DNA from: Bacteroidota bacterium
GTDB lineage: Bacteria > Bacteroidota > Bacteroidia > Cytophagales > Cyclobacteriaceae
NCBI GenBank assembly: GCA_016178785.1
Contig: JACOSO010000031.1
Span: forward strand, 124,001-188,000
Reading direction: 5' to 3'
Length of the DNA: 64,000 nucleotides
The position numbers and the translations under genes were made by a program. The stretch's first letter is position 1. The number at the start of each line of letters is the position of its first letter. The notes under the pieces were generated by a model, which did not search any database, was not told the DNA's origin, and saw nothing but the letters and a program-made list of their open reading frames with translations. This document shows positions 53,261 to 62,647 of this stretch, piece by piece.

Positions 53261-53311
53261 GGTTGTCAATCTCCTTTAATATCAGCACTCTCTATTTAAA
53301 GATTAGTTTGA

Positions 53312-53743
53312 TCACGTGTTGTCATCATTTTCAGCAAAACGCTGAAAGGCTTTGCTTCCAAAAGCAAGACCAAGAATATATATCCAGCTGGTGTCTATGA
53401 CAAATTCGGAAAAGCTACCGGCTACCCAGCCCAGCTTAATATAGACAAGCGCGAAGACCAACACGACTATAAGAACAATTATCCGCATGGTCGAGATCAC
53501 ACCTGTACTTTCTTCCAGCAAACTTGGAAAGTAAAATATCAAACCGATGATCAGCACCAAAAAAGAGAGCGCAGGAATGGTGCCATTCGTTACTTTCTCA
53601 AGGTCAGTGATGCTAAGAATAGTGGTTGCTATAAATCCTGCTATCGACAACAGGATTAAAAACGCCCCAAAATACTTTGTCATTTTTGTGTCTTGCCCGC
53701 TGTCGGAAGTGTCTGGTGTTTCTGATTTGCTTGAATTGCTCAT
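53312..53743 (-). CDS. Hypothetical membrane protein, four hydrophobic segments
   Basis: 143 residues. A polar, Ser/Asp-rich N-terminus (SNSSKSETPDTSDSGQDT) precedes four hydrophobic segments: YFGAFLILLSIAGFIATTIL, LSFLVLIIGLIFYFPSLL, IIVLIVVLVFALVYIKLGWV and a weaker last one (WIYILGLAFGSKAF). No family is recognised. It follows the gene at 53754 by 10 bp on the same strand and is probably cotranscribed with it. Confidence 0.65.
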   Translation of the reverse strand: MSNSSKSETPDTSDSGQDTKMTKYFGAFLILLSIAGFIATTILSITDLEKVTNGTIPALSFLVLIIGLIFYFPSLLEESTGVISTMRIIVLIVVLVFALVYIKLGWVAGSFSEFVIDTSWIYILGLAFGSKAFQRFAENDDNT

Positions 53744-53753
53744 AACCGTGGTG

Positions 53754-54359
53754 TTAGTTTATTTTTTTTATGTTTATGACCGGATGAATCTCTACCCCAT
53801 TGGCGTTTCCACCGGTACCGTGATTACTTTTATCATGGAATAAAACACCTGTAATCTCAAACGTTCCCTTCGACCACACACTTTTATCCTGGTATTTATT
53901 CACAAACTCGTTTCTCGCTTTGCGGAACATATCTTTATAATCGGACCCCTTTGTAATTTCGCAATCAGGATTAGGAATTTCGGCCACCAAATGCAGCTTC
54001 GAATTCGTTTTATCCATTAGCTCAATGTGGATGTCTCCATCGGCTTCAATATTTACAAATGGAATTTTTCCGGTTACTTTGAAAACCTGGAATTCATCCT
54101 GCTGGCGTTCATCATCTTTAGCCAACGACCAATCACTCGTTTTCGTTTTGTCAAGGATATCCGCCATCGCTATCGTTTTTGGGGTAAAATTGATTTGCGA
54201 TGCTGTTTCATCCTGCAGGGTCTTTACCTGCCAGCGCTGCTCGCCAACACACTTAACTTTGGTTGAATGACTAGGTAAACCGGAAGCTCCTGCAAATGCA
54301 GCGGCCATGGCTCCTGCAGCAACTACCATTTTGCGCCCGTGTTTTTTTATGGTTTTCAT
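53754..54359 (-). CDS. Exported hypothetical protein with a GVEIHPV C-terminal motif
   Basis: 201 residues. The N-terminus (KKHGRKMVVAAGAMAAAFAGASG) is a signal peptide. The rest has strands EFQVFKVTGKIPFVNIEADGDIHIEL, VAEIPNPDC, a helix RKARNEFVNKYQD and a final TFEITGVLFHDKSNHGTGGN followed by NGVEIHPVIN. The last motif recurs in many secreted bacterial proteins of unknown function, some near nucleases. No catalytic assignment is made. Confidence 0.65.
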   Translation of the reverse strand: MKTIKKHGRKMVVAAGAMAAAFAGASGLPSHSTKVKCVGEQRWQVKTLQDETASQINFTPKTIAMADILDKTKTSDWSLAKDDERQQDEFQVFKVTGKIPFVNIEADGDIHIELMDKTNSKLHLVAEIPNPDCEITKGSDYKDMFRKARNEFVNKYQDKSVWSKGTFEITGVLFHDKSNHGTGGNANGVEIHPVINIKKIN

Positions 54360-54563
54360 TCTCCGTTTTTTAAGCTTATCGAAACGTGGTAATTATATCA
54401 TATACACTACTAAGTCAAACGAGCAACTAGGAGTTTGACCTATGGGTCGGTTCTTTGTCAGTATGCCTTCATCTACAAAAAATTAGAAATGAGATGGTTG
54501 GCCAAGCGCACCAAATAATAGCAAAGAGAGGCACCGGCCTGAATGTGCGGTTGATGACGGGAA

Positions 54564-55412
54564 TCAATATTTGCACAAAGAATTATCCGACCTTATATAA
54601 TACGATTTATAATTTTTTGCCTTGGGGTCTTTGCAACCCTTGAGATTCACCAATTCTACTTTTCTGAACTCGACAGGATGTGATTCGCTTTGGAGTGCAA
54701 TGAATCCTTCGGTCAATGGCATGCCATCAACTTTTACTTTTGGATCAAAGTTGCTTACTGCCCCACCACCGATTTTAGGGCGTGTGTACTCCAATACTGT
54801 TTCGCCTTCTACCATGTGCCGAATGAGCGAGTCACCCAATACCAGGAATTCTGCTCGCACCCATTGATCTCCCTCGTAAGTTTTGGATTTGGAAGAAATG
54901 CAATGAGGTGTAAACAAAGTATCGCCCATATGGACAGTTGTTCCCGGAGTGCAGAGATTGGCAGTAGGTCGATTGCCCTCCCCGAGTCCACCGAGAAGTT
55001 GTGCTTCAATACTGATGGGAAAGTCTTGCTCTTTCAGCATAGTTGCAGGATCTTGAGAATGGAGCATGGCCCCACTGTTCCTTTTGGCCCAGTCAGGCCC
55101 ACCTTTGCATTGGTCTCCTGTAAATCTATATTCAACAGCCAACAGATAGTTGGAGAATTTCTCCTTATAAAAAATATGACCGAATTGCTGGCGGAAAGAA
55201 TCATATTGATCATACTTCACTTTCATGATACCATCTTCAACACGAAAAGTATTTCCCACATTGTCATTCAAGTCATGCCCGCTTATTTTGACTTGCCAGT
55301 CACTCAGGTCTTTGCCATTGAAAAGCTGAACCCATTCTTTTTCATTGGGGTTATTGTGCCTTTCACAGGAACAAACGAACCCAAAGACCAGGAAATAAAT
55401 AATCTTTTTCAT
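54564..55412 (-). CDS. DUF1080 (3-keto-disaccharide hydrolase domain) lipoprotein
   Basis: 282 residues. The signal ends LVFGFVCSC, a lipobox with Cys at about 16. The concanavalin-like DUF1080 domain follows: EWVQLFNGKDLSDWQVKISG, YLLAVEYRFTGDQ, WAKRNSGAMLHSQDPATM, EAQLLGG and EGFIALQSESHPVEFRKVEL. Members cleave 3-keto-glycosides in periplasmic sugar breakdown. The short tail CKDPKAKNYKSYY carries extra Cys residues. The GH9 gene 4 kb away is another glycan gene, but the two are not an operon. Confidence 0.85.
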   Translation of the reverse strand: MKKIIYFLVFGFVCSCERHNNPNEKEWVQLFNGKDLSDWQVKISGHDLNDNVGNTFRVEDGIMKVKYDQYDSFRQQFGHIFYKEKFSNYLLAVEYRFTGDQCKGGPDWAKRNSGAMLHSQDPATMLKEQDFPISIEAQLLGGLGEGNRPTANLCTPGTTVHMGDTLFTPHCISSKSKTYEGDQWVRAEFLVLGDSLIRHMVEGETVLEYTRPKIGGGAVSNFDPKVKVDGMPLTEGFIALQSESHPVEFRKVELVNLKGCKDPKAKNYKSYYIRSDNSLCKY

Positions 55413-55485
55413 GCGACTTGGCGACTAGTTAGAATGTGATATCATTGATGAATAAGACCAATCGATGGCGAATACGCTATGCAAA

Positions 55486-56658
55486 TTACTGCGTTACCTC
55501 CAGCTCAACGCGAGCATTTTTGCGTGCGTTAGGGCTATTCTTGTCATACAAAGGTTTGGTGCCCCCCCAGCCAACGGCCTCAATACGATCTGCAGCAATC
55601 CCTTGAACAACCAGCCAGTCTTTGATCACTTGTGCCCTTGCTTCTGACAATTCTTTCGCTGATCCTGTTTTCTCGATCCGGTCTGAGCTAAGGCTAAAGA
55701 AATTTTTGCTCGGACCAACATAAATTATCTTTCCTCGCCCGTTGCTGTTGGTGTGGCCGTTAAGACGGATTCGTGTGGAGGGGTTTTCTTCCAACATTTC
55801 CAACAACGCCTGCAATTGCTCGCTGCTGGCAGGCGTCATAATAGCTGCATCGTTAAAGAAAGAGACTTTTGACATTATAAACTCCTGGCCTTTGCTCATC
55901 TTTTCCATTGGAAAGATGAATTGAAAATAACTCCCAAAATAAGTCACATTCTTCTGCAAGGTATCTTCTTCAGTAGTGTAGTATCCGACATTCAATTTTG
56001 CGTCACTGTAGCCAAAGGCAGAGGCAACCAAAGTGATGCGGCCTGATTTTGTTTTCGGGTCGGGCAGGTTCAGGTAACGATTGCTTTTCACTGTTGTTAG
56101 CTGTCGAGATTTCTCAGCATCATACACTCTAACATCCGCGTTCACTATCCGACCATCACGATCGCGAAACACACTAAGGAAAGCGGGCGTATTACCCAGG
56201 TGCTGAGGGCTCGGGATGGGCGTCATCGGGGGATTATCAATATATTCGGTGACAATATTAACTACAGAATCCTTTTTAGGAATTGGATCTTTACTTTCGG
56301 TGACTGGTTCACTTTCTTTGATTTCGCGACCATCTTTGATTTTGACAACCCATGCCGTGGCAAACTCACTCTTTTGTCGTGCTTCTGTCATAGCCTTGAC
56401 GGCATCGCTGTAATGGTCAAAGTCAAAACTTTGAAGAAACACGTAGATAAAGCGTTTTCCCTTCTCGAGCCCATAGCCGGAAGTGAAGCCTCTTTTATTA
56501 AGTGACTCAGAGTAGGTGCGCGCCTCTTTTTCATGGCGGTCGCTAAAGGTGGCCACCACAACATGGTAGCCATTGGCGATAGGGTCAACGTCATCAGCCA
56601 GAGCTTTAAAGAAGAGTGTTGCTACCAGAAGGGAAGTAAGAATAGATATCCTTTTCAT
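55486..56658 (-). CDS. Exported SPOR-like/OmpA-family protein
   Basis: 390 residues with a signal peptide (ISILTSLLVATLFFKALA). Residues about 30-105 are SPOR-like (GYHVVVATFSDRHEKEARTYSESLNKRGF, FIYVFLQSFDFDHYSDA). The middle has a carboxypeptidase-regulatory-like beta segment (AFLSVFRDRDGRIVNADVRVYD). The C-terminus is an OmpA peptidoglycan-binding domain (RIRLNGHTNSNGRG, LSEARAQVIKDWLVVQGI, RIEAVGWGGTKP, NARKNARVELEV). It should tie the envelope to peptidoglycan. Confidence 0.87.
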   Translation of the reverse strand: MKRISILTSLLVATLFFKALADDVDPIANGYHVVVATFSDRHEKEARTYSESLNKRGFTSGYGLEKGKRFIYVFLQSFDFDHYSDAVKAMTEARQKSEFATAWVVKIKDGREIKESEPVTESKDPIPKKDSVVNIVTEYIDNPPMTPIPSPQHLGNTPAFLSVFRDRDGRIVNADVRVYDAEKSRQLTTVKSNRYLNLPDPKTKSGRITLVASAFGYSDAKLNVGYYTTEEDTLQKNVTYFGSYFQFIFPMEKMSKGQEFIMSKVSFFNDAAIMTPASSEQLQALLEMLEENPSTRIRLNGHTNSNGRGKIIYVGPSKNFFSLSSDRIEKTGSAKELSEARAQVIKDWLVVQGIAADRIEAVGWGGTKPLYDKNSPNARKNARVELEVTQ

Positions 56659-56894
56659 AGATTGATTAAAAGTCTATAATTATATCATAGACTGCCCCTA
56701 AATTAAAACATTTGAGGTATCCGAAACAACAGTATTCTTCATAGACGGAGAACTCCAACGATGGCGGAGGTCTTTAAACACTTGCCTCCTCGCAATTTGC
56801 TGCGCTAAAGATATGTCCGAAGTTAGGCCAAGAAAAATGTTTCCCGCTGGCTGGGGTGGCCTTCTCTTCTGATTTTATCTGATCATCAGAAATG

Positions 56895-57497
56895 TCAGTT
56901 AATCTTTTTCAATCCCTTCAACTTCTCTTTTTCTTTGTTATTGAATTTATCCTTCAGCTTGTCCTTCTCTTTGTCCTTGTCTTGGTTTGCTGACTTGTCT
57001 TTGCGGAAGGTTTTGTCGCTATCATCGTCCTCATCATTATCATTGTCTACATCATCCCGATCAAAATCATGATGATCCATATCCGCATCAATATCAAGGT
57101 CAGGCAGATCAACTCCAATCGGTTCGATGTCTATGTTCAGGTCACGAATATTGACCACAATGGGATCGACATCAACGTTCATATCCTTTAAATTTATTTC
57201 GATAGGTTCGATATGAATCTCGATTTTTTCAAGCACCCCTTCAACCGACCTCATGGCATTCTCGATAGCCTGTTCAATGTTCGCTTCCAGAGCCCTTTCA
57301 TCAATATTGATGTCGAAATTCCAATCGCGTGGCGAACGAGTTGTTATTTTTCTCAGCCCTCCTGGCCTGGGTTCCTCTTTTGTTGCGTCTGTTTGAGTTT
57401 TCCTTTCTGTTTTTTGGGTATTGGTATCTTGCGAAAAACCCTGAATTGCCAGTGAAAGGATCAGAAAAACAAACAGGGTACGGATAAAGGCATTCAT
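56895..57497 (-). CDS. Exported acidic repeat protein with a charged tail
   Basis: 200 residues. The signal peptide (LFVFLILSLAIQGFSQ) precedes a region of about 14-residue repeats: IHIEPIEINLKDMN, VDVDPIVVNIRDLN, IDIEPIGVDLPDLD, then IDADMDHHDFDRDD. An Asp-rich run (DVDNDNDEDDDSD) and a Lys/Asp/Glu tail (KDKEKDKLKDKFNNKEKEK) follow. The alternating acidic/hydrophobic repeats suggest a beta-helix or calcium-binding structure. No homologue is recognised. It is monocistronic. Confidence 0.65.
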   Translation of the reverse strand: MNAFIRTLFVFLILSLAIQGFSQDTNTQKTERKTQTDATKEEPRPGGLRKITTRSPRDWNFDINIDERALEANIEQAIENAMRSVEGVLEKIEIHIEPIEINLKDMNVDVDPIVVNIRDLNIDIEPIGVDLPDLDIDADMDHHDFDRDDVDNDNDEDDDSDKTFRKDKSANQDKDKEKDKLKDKFNNKEKEKLKGLKKIN

Positions 57498-57680
57498 AAT
57501 GAGAGATATTTGATCTACAATACTTCGCTTGTTTAAGATGGTTACAAGACGTTTAAATAAAAATCTCAGGATACTCTATCACGTTTTTCATGCTTTATTA
57601 TACTCACCGCATTTTCTTTGGGGCAAGCATCCATAATCTGTAAAAGATTTCATCCTTCTCAAATTTAGACATACTTGCTC

Positions 57681-58520
57681 CTACAAAAACTTTTTAAACA
57701 ACTCGCTCTCAGTTACCATCTTTTTATAGCGTTCTAATGCAGAGGTTGATTTGTGGTCTTCCTCTTCAAAGTAACTATCAAGTTTCACTTTCACTCCGTA
57801 CAATTGCAGTGTAGCCGTAGTTTTCTTTTTGGTGCTCTTCACCTCCAACGATTGCATAGCCCTGGTCAATTCAGTGCGGATTTCTTCCTTGGTAAAATGG
57901 TTTTGCAAGATGGCGATCAGTTCTTCATTCACATCTTTATCAGAAGAGAGATAATCGGGAAAGATATGGGGAACCAAAATTTCTACGGCTTGTGTAAAGC
58001 GGTTAGTTCCTTCATACACTTTTGCCAGCATCACTGCATAATATTTGTGATAAGCCGACCACTCGTTGCCACAAAAATGCTGGTACGGATATTCCTTATC
58101 AAAAAGGCGAATGTATTCTTCGGCTTCCTCAAACTTCTTTTCCTCCAGGCTCATGTGTGCCAGCAGGCGGCACGAGTGATGCTTGTAAAGTGCATATGGT
58201 TCCATCAGGGAGTTCGGATCCGTTTCATTGTAAGGCTGATCGAGGATTTCCAAAAAAACCTTTTTGCCAGCTGCATAGTCTTTGAACACATAGTAGGTAA
58301 GCCCGAGGTTGTAATGAGCCCTGGCCCGCAACTGTGAGCGCGGATACCGCTTCATGAATTGCCGAAACTCTTCTGCTGACTCTTTGTACTTTTTCTCTAC
58401 GTATAGACTGCCGGCATGATTAAAGGCAAGTTGATCTTCCGTGAGTGCTTTATCCTGGGCAGCTGCCGGTGCCATGGATGCCAGTACAAGCAAGAACATG
58501 GTAATCCATGATATTTTCAT
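57681..58520 (-). CDS. Exported TPR protein
   Basis: 279 residues. The signal peptide ends MAPAAAQ. TPR-like units follow (FNHAGSLYVEKKYKESAEEFRQFMKRYP, ARAHYNLGLTYYVFKDYAAGKKVFLEIL, CRLLAHMSLEEKKFEEAEEYIRLFDKEYP), then a Lys-rich segment and a C-terminal helix (ALERYKKMVTESELFKKFL). It probably acts as a periplasmic scaffold. The partner is unknown. Confidence 0.75.
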   Translation of the reverse strand: MKISWITMFLLVLASMAPAAAQDKALTEDQLAFNHAGSLYVEKKYKESAEEFRQFMKRYPRSQLRARAHYNLGLTYYVFKDYAAGKKVFLEILDQPYNETDPNSLMEPYALYKHHSCRLLAHMSLEEKKFEEAEEYIRLFDKEYPYQHFCGNEWSAYHKYYAVMLAKVYEGTNRFTQAVEILVPHIFPDYLSSDKDVNEELIAILQNHFTKEEIRTELTRAMQSLEVKSTKKKTTATLQLYGVKVKLDSYFEEEDHKSTSALERYKKMVTESELFKKFL

Positions 58521-58732
58521 AATACATGGGTTTAAGGTTATGACTTAAAACTAAAGCGATCCGAGCTTATGATTCTTATAATCTCCCGATTCCATAAAAG
58601 TCACATTAATTTTTTCGATTGGGGAGAGAACTTACGTCCAGCAGTGCGCAGCATCAACGGGTTGAAGAATAAAAATAAGCACCGAAAGAAGGAATGTGAG
58701 TTGGTAGACCGTGAAAATACCCGTTGGCAGGG

Positions 58733-59002
58733 CTAGGAAGTTGGCTTCTCTCTGCGTGTCTTCATAACTTGAAGGTATTCGTTTTGGCCAACAAGCGTCA
58801 GCTCTACAACTACAAGGTTCTTATTGAAGTTTGAATAGAGCAATTTCACCAGGTTACTGTTCTGCATTTCATTGGCCAGCATAAAGCCTTCTTCAAATCT
58901 TGAAACCGGCCATTCCAAAATCTCCATCACATTGGCAGTGCCACCTGCCGCAGTGAGTTTGCCGAGTATCTTAATTTCATCTTTTGTAAAAGACCGATCC
59001 AT
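58733..59002 (-). CDS. Small hypothetical cytoplasmic protein, 89 residues
   Basis: It begins DRSFTKDEIKILGKLTAAGGTANVMEILEWP, a helix-turn-helix-like opening, then strands LVKLLYSNFNKNLVVVELTLVGQNEYL. A small winged-helix is possible, but the motif is weak. It is alone between two oppositely oriented regions. Confidence 0.6.
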   Translation of the reverse strand: MDRSFTKDEIKILGKLTAAGGTANVMEILEWPVSRFEEGFMLANEMQNSNLVKLLYSNFNKNLVVVELTLVGQNEYLQVMKTRREKPTS

Positions 59003-59202
59003 GAGTTTTAAAAGGATAAATCTACCAACATCCTTGAAAATTGCATGAAAGAATTCTTAATGCTGTTAGAAGAAGAAGAAAAATAACCACTTGAAAATGC
59101 CGAGAAATAACACCAATTGTAAATGAAATGCGATGATCTAAAAGAGGTAAGTTTGGATTTGCGTACCGACTAAATACTTATTACAATTTTAATGCACAAA
59201 AA

Positions 59203-61581
59203 ATGAGACTTGCTGCGATCTTTATTCTCGGTCTTCTGATCATTTCTTCACTTGGAGCTTTCTGCCAGGATAGTCTCTTACTTCGGCAACTCAAACAGAG
59301 CAAACATCTGCGGTTTGTAATGAAACCCGATTCTGCCAACATGGGCTTTACACGCTGGCAGAAAAAGAAAGTGCTTAAGTCGAGAGTCTTGCCGCTAGCC
59401 ACCGATTTCAGCGCATTGAAAATGAAAGGTCCAGGCACATTAACGATTGACAAGAACTCGGTCTCGGGGGTTGTAATTAAAACACCTACATCGCTGGCTG
59501 TAAAAAATCCGAGTAATCGAAGTTATGCATTTGCAGAAATGATCAGGCCATTGGCGAATGAAGATTTGGGTAAGTACAATCGAATTTCCATTAAAGTAAA
59601 ACTAGACGCTCCCGGTTTTTATTCTGCCTTTGTCGGTGTCACGCTTTATAATGAAGGCCAGCATGTGATGCCTACTCCGGGCCGGTTTGAAGGTCAGCAT
59701 TTTGTTACCGTGTATCCCAATCGTTGGCAACAGATACTCTGGGAAATACCAGACCTTTATCGCGATAAGGTTACCGGAATTTCAGTCAACATCATGTTAG
59801 GCGGTTCACCCGATGGCGCCAGCAATCTCATGAAACTTTTCATTGACGACATGCGCCTTGAAGAAGTACAACAGGAAAACAGCCGAGGTTTTACTCTCAG
59901 GCAAAATGCAATAGCCTATAGCCATAGTGGGTATAAACAAAAAGCCAGCAAACAGGCTCTGGTTCAACATGTTTCCAATTCGCATTTCCAAATACTTGAT
60001 GCCAGCGATCACGTAGTTTTATCAGGTGAAGGGAAAAAAATTGAAAATGGTTTTGTAAAACTGGATTTTAGCCAACTAACGAAACCCGGCTATTACAAAA
60101 TAAAAACAGATGCTGTCACCTCAGGGATTTTTCCCATTGGAGATGACGCTTATTTGTCCACGGCATGGCATACGCTCAATTTCTTTTTTGCTGAGCGATG
60201 TGGTTTTGATCAGCCCGGAATTCACCAGGTTTGTCATAAAGATATTTTTTGCGTTCACCCTGACGGAAGGCGAATTGCCGTAAACGGAGGTTGGCACGAT
60301 GCCGCAGATCTTACGCAAGGTGTAGGCAATACTGCCCGGGGGAGTATAGCTATGCTGAAGCTTGCAAGATCAGTAAAGCGCATCCAACCCGAACTTTATG
60401 CAAGATTGTTGGAGGAAGCCCGATGGGGTCTAAACTGGGTGCTTGGCACTCGCTTTGGTGATGGCTATCGAGACGGTGGGCTGATCGTAGGCATCTGGAC
60501 AGACAATATTATTGGAACCAAAGATGACATGGAAGGGAAAGCGTCAAATAGTCCGTTTGACAATTTTTTCGGCTCAATGCTAGCATCCATGGCTGTGCCA
60601 TTTTATAAATCAGAGGATTCTGTTTTTTCGAGGTGGTGTCAGCAAGCGGCTATTGAAGATTTCAATTTTGCAACGGAACGGATGGAACAAGTTGTTAACG
60701 ACAAAAATGAAATTGACTTATACGCCACCGCTACTGTTGCTGCGCTGAATCTTTATCAACTCACCAAAGACAAGCGTTACCTCGAAAAAGGAGTGCAATT
60801 TGCTCAGGTAGTTTTGGCGTGCCAGCAAGTAGAAAGACGCAAGGATTGGTCTATTCCTTTACATGGTTTTTTTTATGAGTCCAGAAATAAAAAACGTCCT
60901 CTCGCCTATTTCCATCGCAGTGATGAAGAATTGATGATGGAGGGACTTTGCCTGTTGCTGAAAAATGCTCCTGATCATCCGGATGCAACGCGCTGGAAAG
61001 CTTCTTGTCAGGCTTATGCCGATTACCTCCACGACATTTCCGGCAGCATTGAACCGTATGGAATTTTGCCTGCAGCAGTTTATGAAATAGACAACGCAGA
61101 TTTCTCAGGAATTTACCATGAAGGCGACCGTGTAGGCCTACCATCCATGGAAGAATACAATGCTCAAGTGAAAAATGGAATTCACCTCGGTGGCAATTTT
61201 TATTTGAGGCGTTTTCCGGTTGCTTACCAGTTTAGAGGCTTCCATGCTGTGTTAATGGGAAAAGCCAAGGCAGCATTTTTGGTCTCTGACCTGCTGGGAG
61301 ATAAAGAATTACGAAATATAGCGACAAGGCAGCTAGAGTATGTTGTCGGTTATAACTCTTTTGCGATGAGCACTATTTACGGAGATGGATACGACTATCC
61401 TCCGCTATATGGCGCCTATGCGGGAGATGTTGTCGGAGCCGTCCCGGTTGGTATCGAGACTTTTGAAAATGACGATGAGCCGTACATGCCCACGCAGGTA
61501 AACGCCACATACAAAGAAATTTGGACACACACTACTGCAGCAACCATGTGGTTGTTATCATGCCTGTTTGGTGAGAACTAG
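59203..61581 (+). CDS. Exported glycoside hydrolase family 9 enzyme
   Basis: 792 residues. A signal peptide (LAAIFILGLLIISSLGAFCQ) precedes an N-terminal carbohydrate-binding-like beta domain (about 60-225), an Ig-like cellulase N-domain (about 230-310, KPGYYKIKTDAVTSGIFPIGDD) and the GH9 alpha/alpha barrel. Catalytic Asp are in NGGWHDAADLTQG (near 365) and the acid region is near the end (FENDDEPYMPTQVNATYKEIWTHTTAATMWLL). GH9 enzymes cleave beta-glucans such as cellulose by inversion, and some Bacteroidota members act on other beta-glycans. No SusC/D pair is adjacent. Confidence 0.88.
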   Translation: MRLAAIFILGLLIISSLGAFCQDSLLLRQLKQSKHLRFVMKPDSANMGFTRWQKKKVLKSRVLPLATDFSALKMKGPGTLTIDKNSVSGVVIKTPTSLAVKNPSNRSYAFAEMIRPLANEDLGKYNRISIKVKLDAPGFYSAFVGVTLYNEGQHVMPTPGRFEGQHFVTVYPNRWQQILWEIPDLYRDKVTGISVNIMLGGSPDGASNLMKLFIDDMRLEEVQQENSRGFTLRQNAIAYSHSGYKQKASKQALVQHVSNSHFQILDASDHVVLSGEGKKIENGFVKLDFSQLTKPGYYKIKTDAVTSGIFPIGDDAYLSTAWHTLNFFFAERCGFDQPGIHQVCHKDIFCVHPDGRRIAVNGGWHDAADLTQGVGNTARGSIAMLKLARSVKRIQPELYARLLEEARWGLNWVLGTRFGDGYRDGGLIVGIWTDNIIGTKDDMEGKASNSPFDNFFGSMLASMAVPFYKSEDSVFSRWCQQAAIEDFNFATERMEQVVNDKNEIDLYATATVAALNLYQLTKDKRYLEKGVQFAQVVLACQQVERRKDWSIPLHGFFYESRNKKRPLAYFHRSDEELMMEGLCLLLKNAPDHPDATRWKASCQAYADYLHDISGSIEPYGILPAAVYEIDNADFSGIYHEGDRVGLPSMEEYNAQVKNGIHLGGNFYLRRFPVAYQFRGFHAVLMGKAKAAFLVSDLLGDKELRNIATRQLEYVVGYNSFAMSTIYGDGYDYPPLYGAYAGDVVGAVPVGIETFENDDEPYMPTQVNATYKEIWTHTTAATMWLLSCLFGEN

Positions 61582-61652
61582 CGAAGCATTATTTAAGTGA
61601 CTTGTGATTTTATGAGATTGGTGATGAAGGTCAATTGATAATGGCGTGAAGT

Positions 61653-61850
61653 CTATTTGAAAATATTTTTCTCCTTCACCATTTTTTTATACTCCGGCAT
61701 GATCTTCTCGTAAAGAGCCTCGTCTACCTTCTTTAGTGAATTCATTAACCCACCGATGCCAGAGTCTTTCAAGCTCACGCGTTGCTTTTTGATCTCTTCC
61801 ATTTTATTGCGGATCACTGCTTCGAGTTTGATCAGTTCTCTTTCGGTCAT
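61653..61850 (-). CDS. Small hypothetical protein, 65 residues
   Basis: All-helical and strongly charged: TERELIKLEAVIRNKMEEIKKQR, then DSGIGGLMNSLKKVDEALYEKIMPEYKKMV. No signal peptide and no domain recognised. Its heptad-like spacing suggests a short coiled coil. Confidence 0.55.
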   Translation of the reverse strand: MTERELIKLEAVIRNKMEEIKKQRVSLKDSGIGGLMNSLKKVDEALYEKIMPEYKKMVKEKNIFK

Positions 61851-61972
61851 TGAAATTAATTTTTACTATGCAAAGTAAGCTGATTATGGGAAGAAAGAGC
61901 TAGCGAGTATTTAAAAAAACATAATCTTTGCAGAAATCTACTTTACTACACATCAACCTTTAAAAAACTTCC

Positions 61973-62503
61973 ATGAAATTTATTGCCGCCAGCTTTCTAC
62001 TTGTCATTTCAACTGCTGCTTTTTCGCAAACGAGAATATACCCTGTCATTAAAAATTTTGGTGGCATTTTCGATATTCCTTATGCTGAAGAGAAACCAGA
62101 TCCCAACATGGATTACAACATTGTCATTGAAGTAGAGCACGCCATCGACAATGCAGATTCTGTTAACTGGGCCCTCAACAATGTGGCGCGACTGCTCAAT
62201 GTCCATGCGATGGGCGGAGTTAAACCTGAAAAACTTCATGTGGTGTTAGCCGTTCACGGTGGGGCTGCCTACTCTATAATGAACAACGATGCTTATCAAG
62301 CAAAATACAAAGTGAATAATCCCAATACTGCCTTGCTAGAGGAACTTGAAAAGGCAGGCGTGAAGATATTTGTCTGCGGGCAATCATTGATTGCGCGAAA
62401 AATCGATCGGATGAAATTGGTGCCTCAGGTGAAAATTGCCTCATCGATGCTTACCACCCTTACAACTTATCAATTGCGAGGCTATGCAGCTTTAAAATTT
62501 TAA
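61973..62503 (+). CDS. Exported DsrE-like protein
   Basis: 176 residues with a signal peptide (FIAASFLLVISTAAFSQ). The rest matches the DsrE/DsrF fold: MDYNIVIEVEHAID, LNNVARLLNVHAMGGV, LHVVLAVHGGAAYSIMN, NTALLEELEKAGVKIFVCGQSL with a Cys in the usual reactive position, and a C-terminal Leu-rich end. Cytosolic DsrE proteins carry sulfur. Exported versions are common in Bacteroidota and their role is unknown. Confidence 0.8.
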   Translation: MKFIAASFLLVISTAAFSQTRIYPVIKNFGGIFDIPYAEEKPDPNMDYNIVIEVEHAIDNADSVNWALNNVARLLNVHAMGGVKPEKLHVVLAVHGGAAYSIMNNDAYQAKYKVNNPNTALLEELEKAGVKIFVCGQSLIARKIDRMKLVPQVKIASSMLTTLTTYQLRGYAALKF

Positions 62504-62523
62504 GAAAAGATTACTTCAAACCG

Positions 62524-62591
62524 GTGCTAGCTTCTCACTCGTACCTTACTCAAACTAGTGCAAGCGTCTCGCTTCTACCTTACACTATTAG
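62524..62591. repeat. Imperfect 34-bp tandem repeat
   Basis: GTGCTAGCTTCTCACTCGTA (62524 on) and GTGCAAGCGTCTCGCTTCTA (62558 on) start two 34-bp units that share a TACCTTAC block. They lie between the DsrE-like and PLD-like genes. Confidence 0.55.
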
Positions 62592-62647
62592 TGGAGAAGA
62601 GGCATACGGTTGTGTAATTTGCAATCTGAAATTTTGAAATCACTTAC

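Noticed and set aside
54690-55439. 249-codon plus-strand frame over the DUF1080 gene
   Set aside because: The minus strand carries the DUF1080 domain motifs and a lipobox; the plus frame has none.
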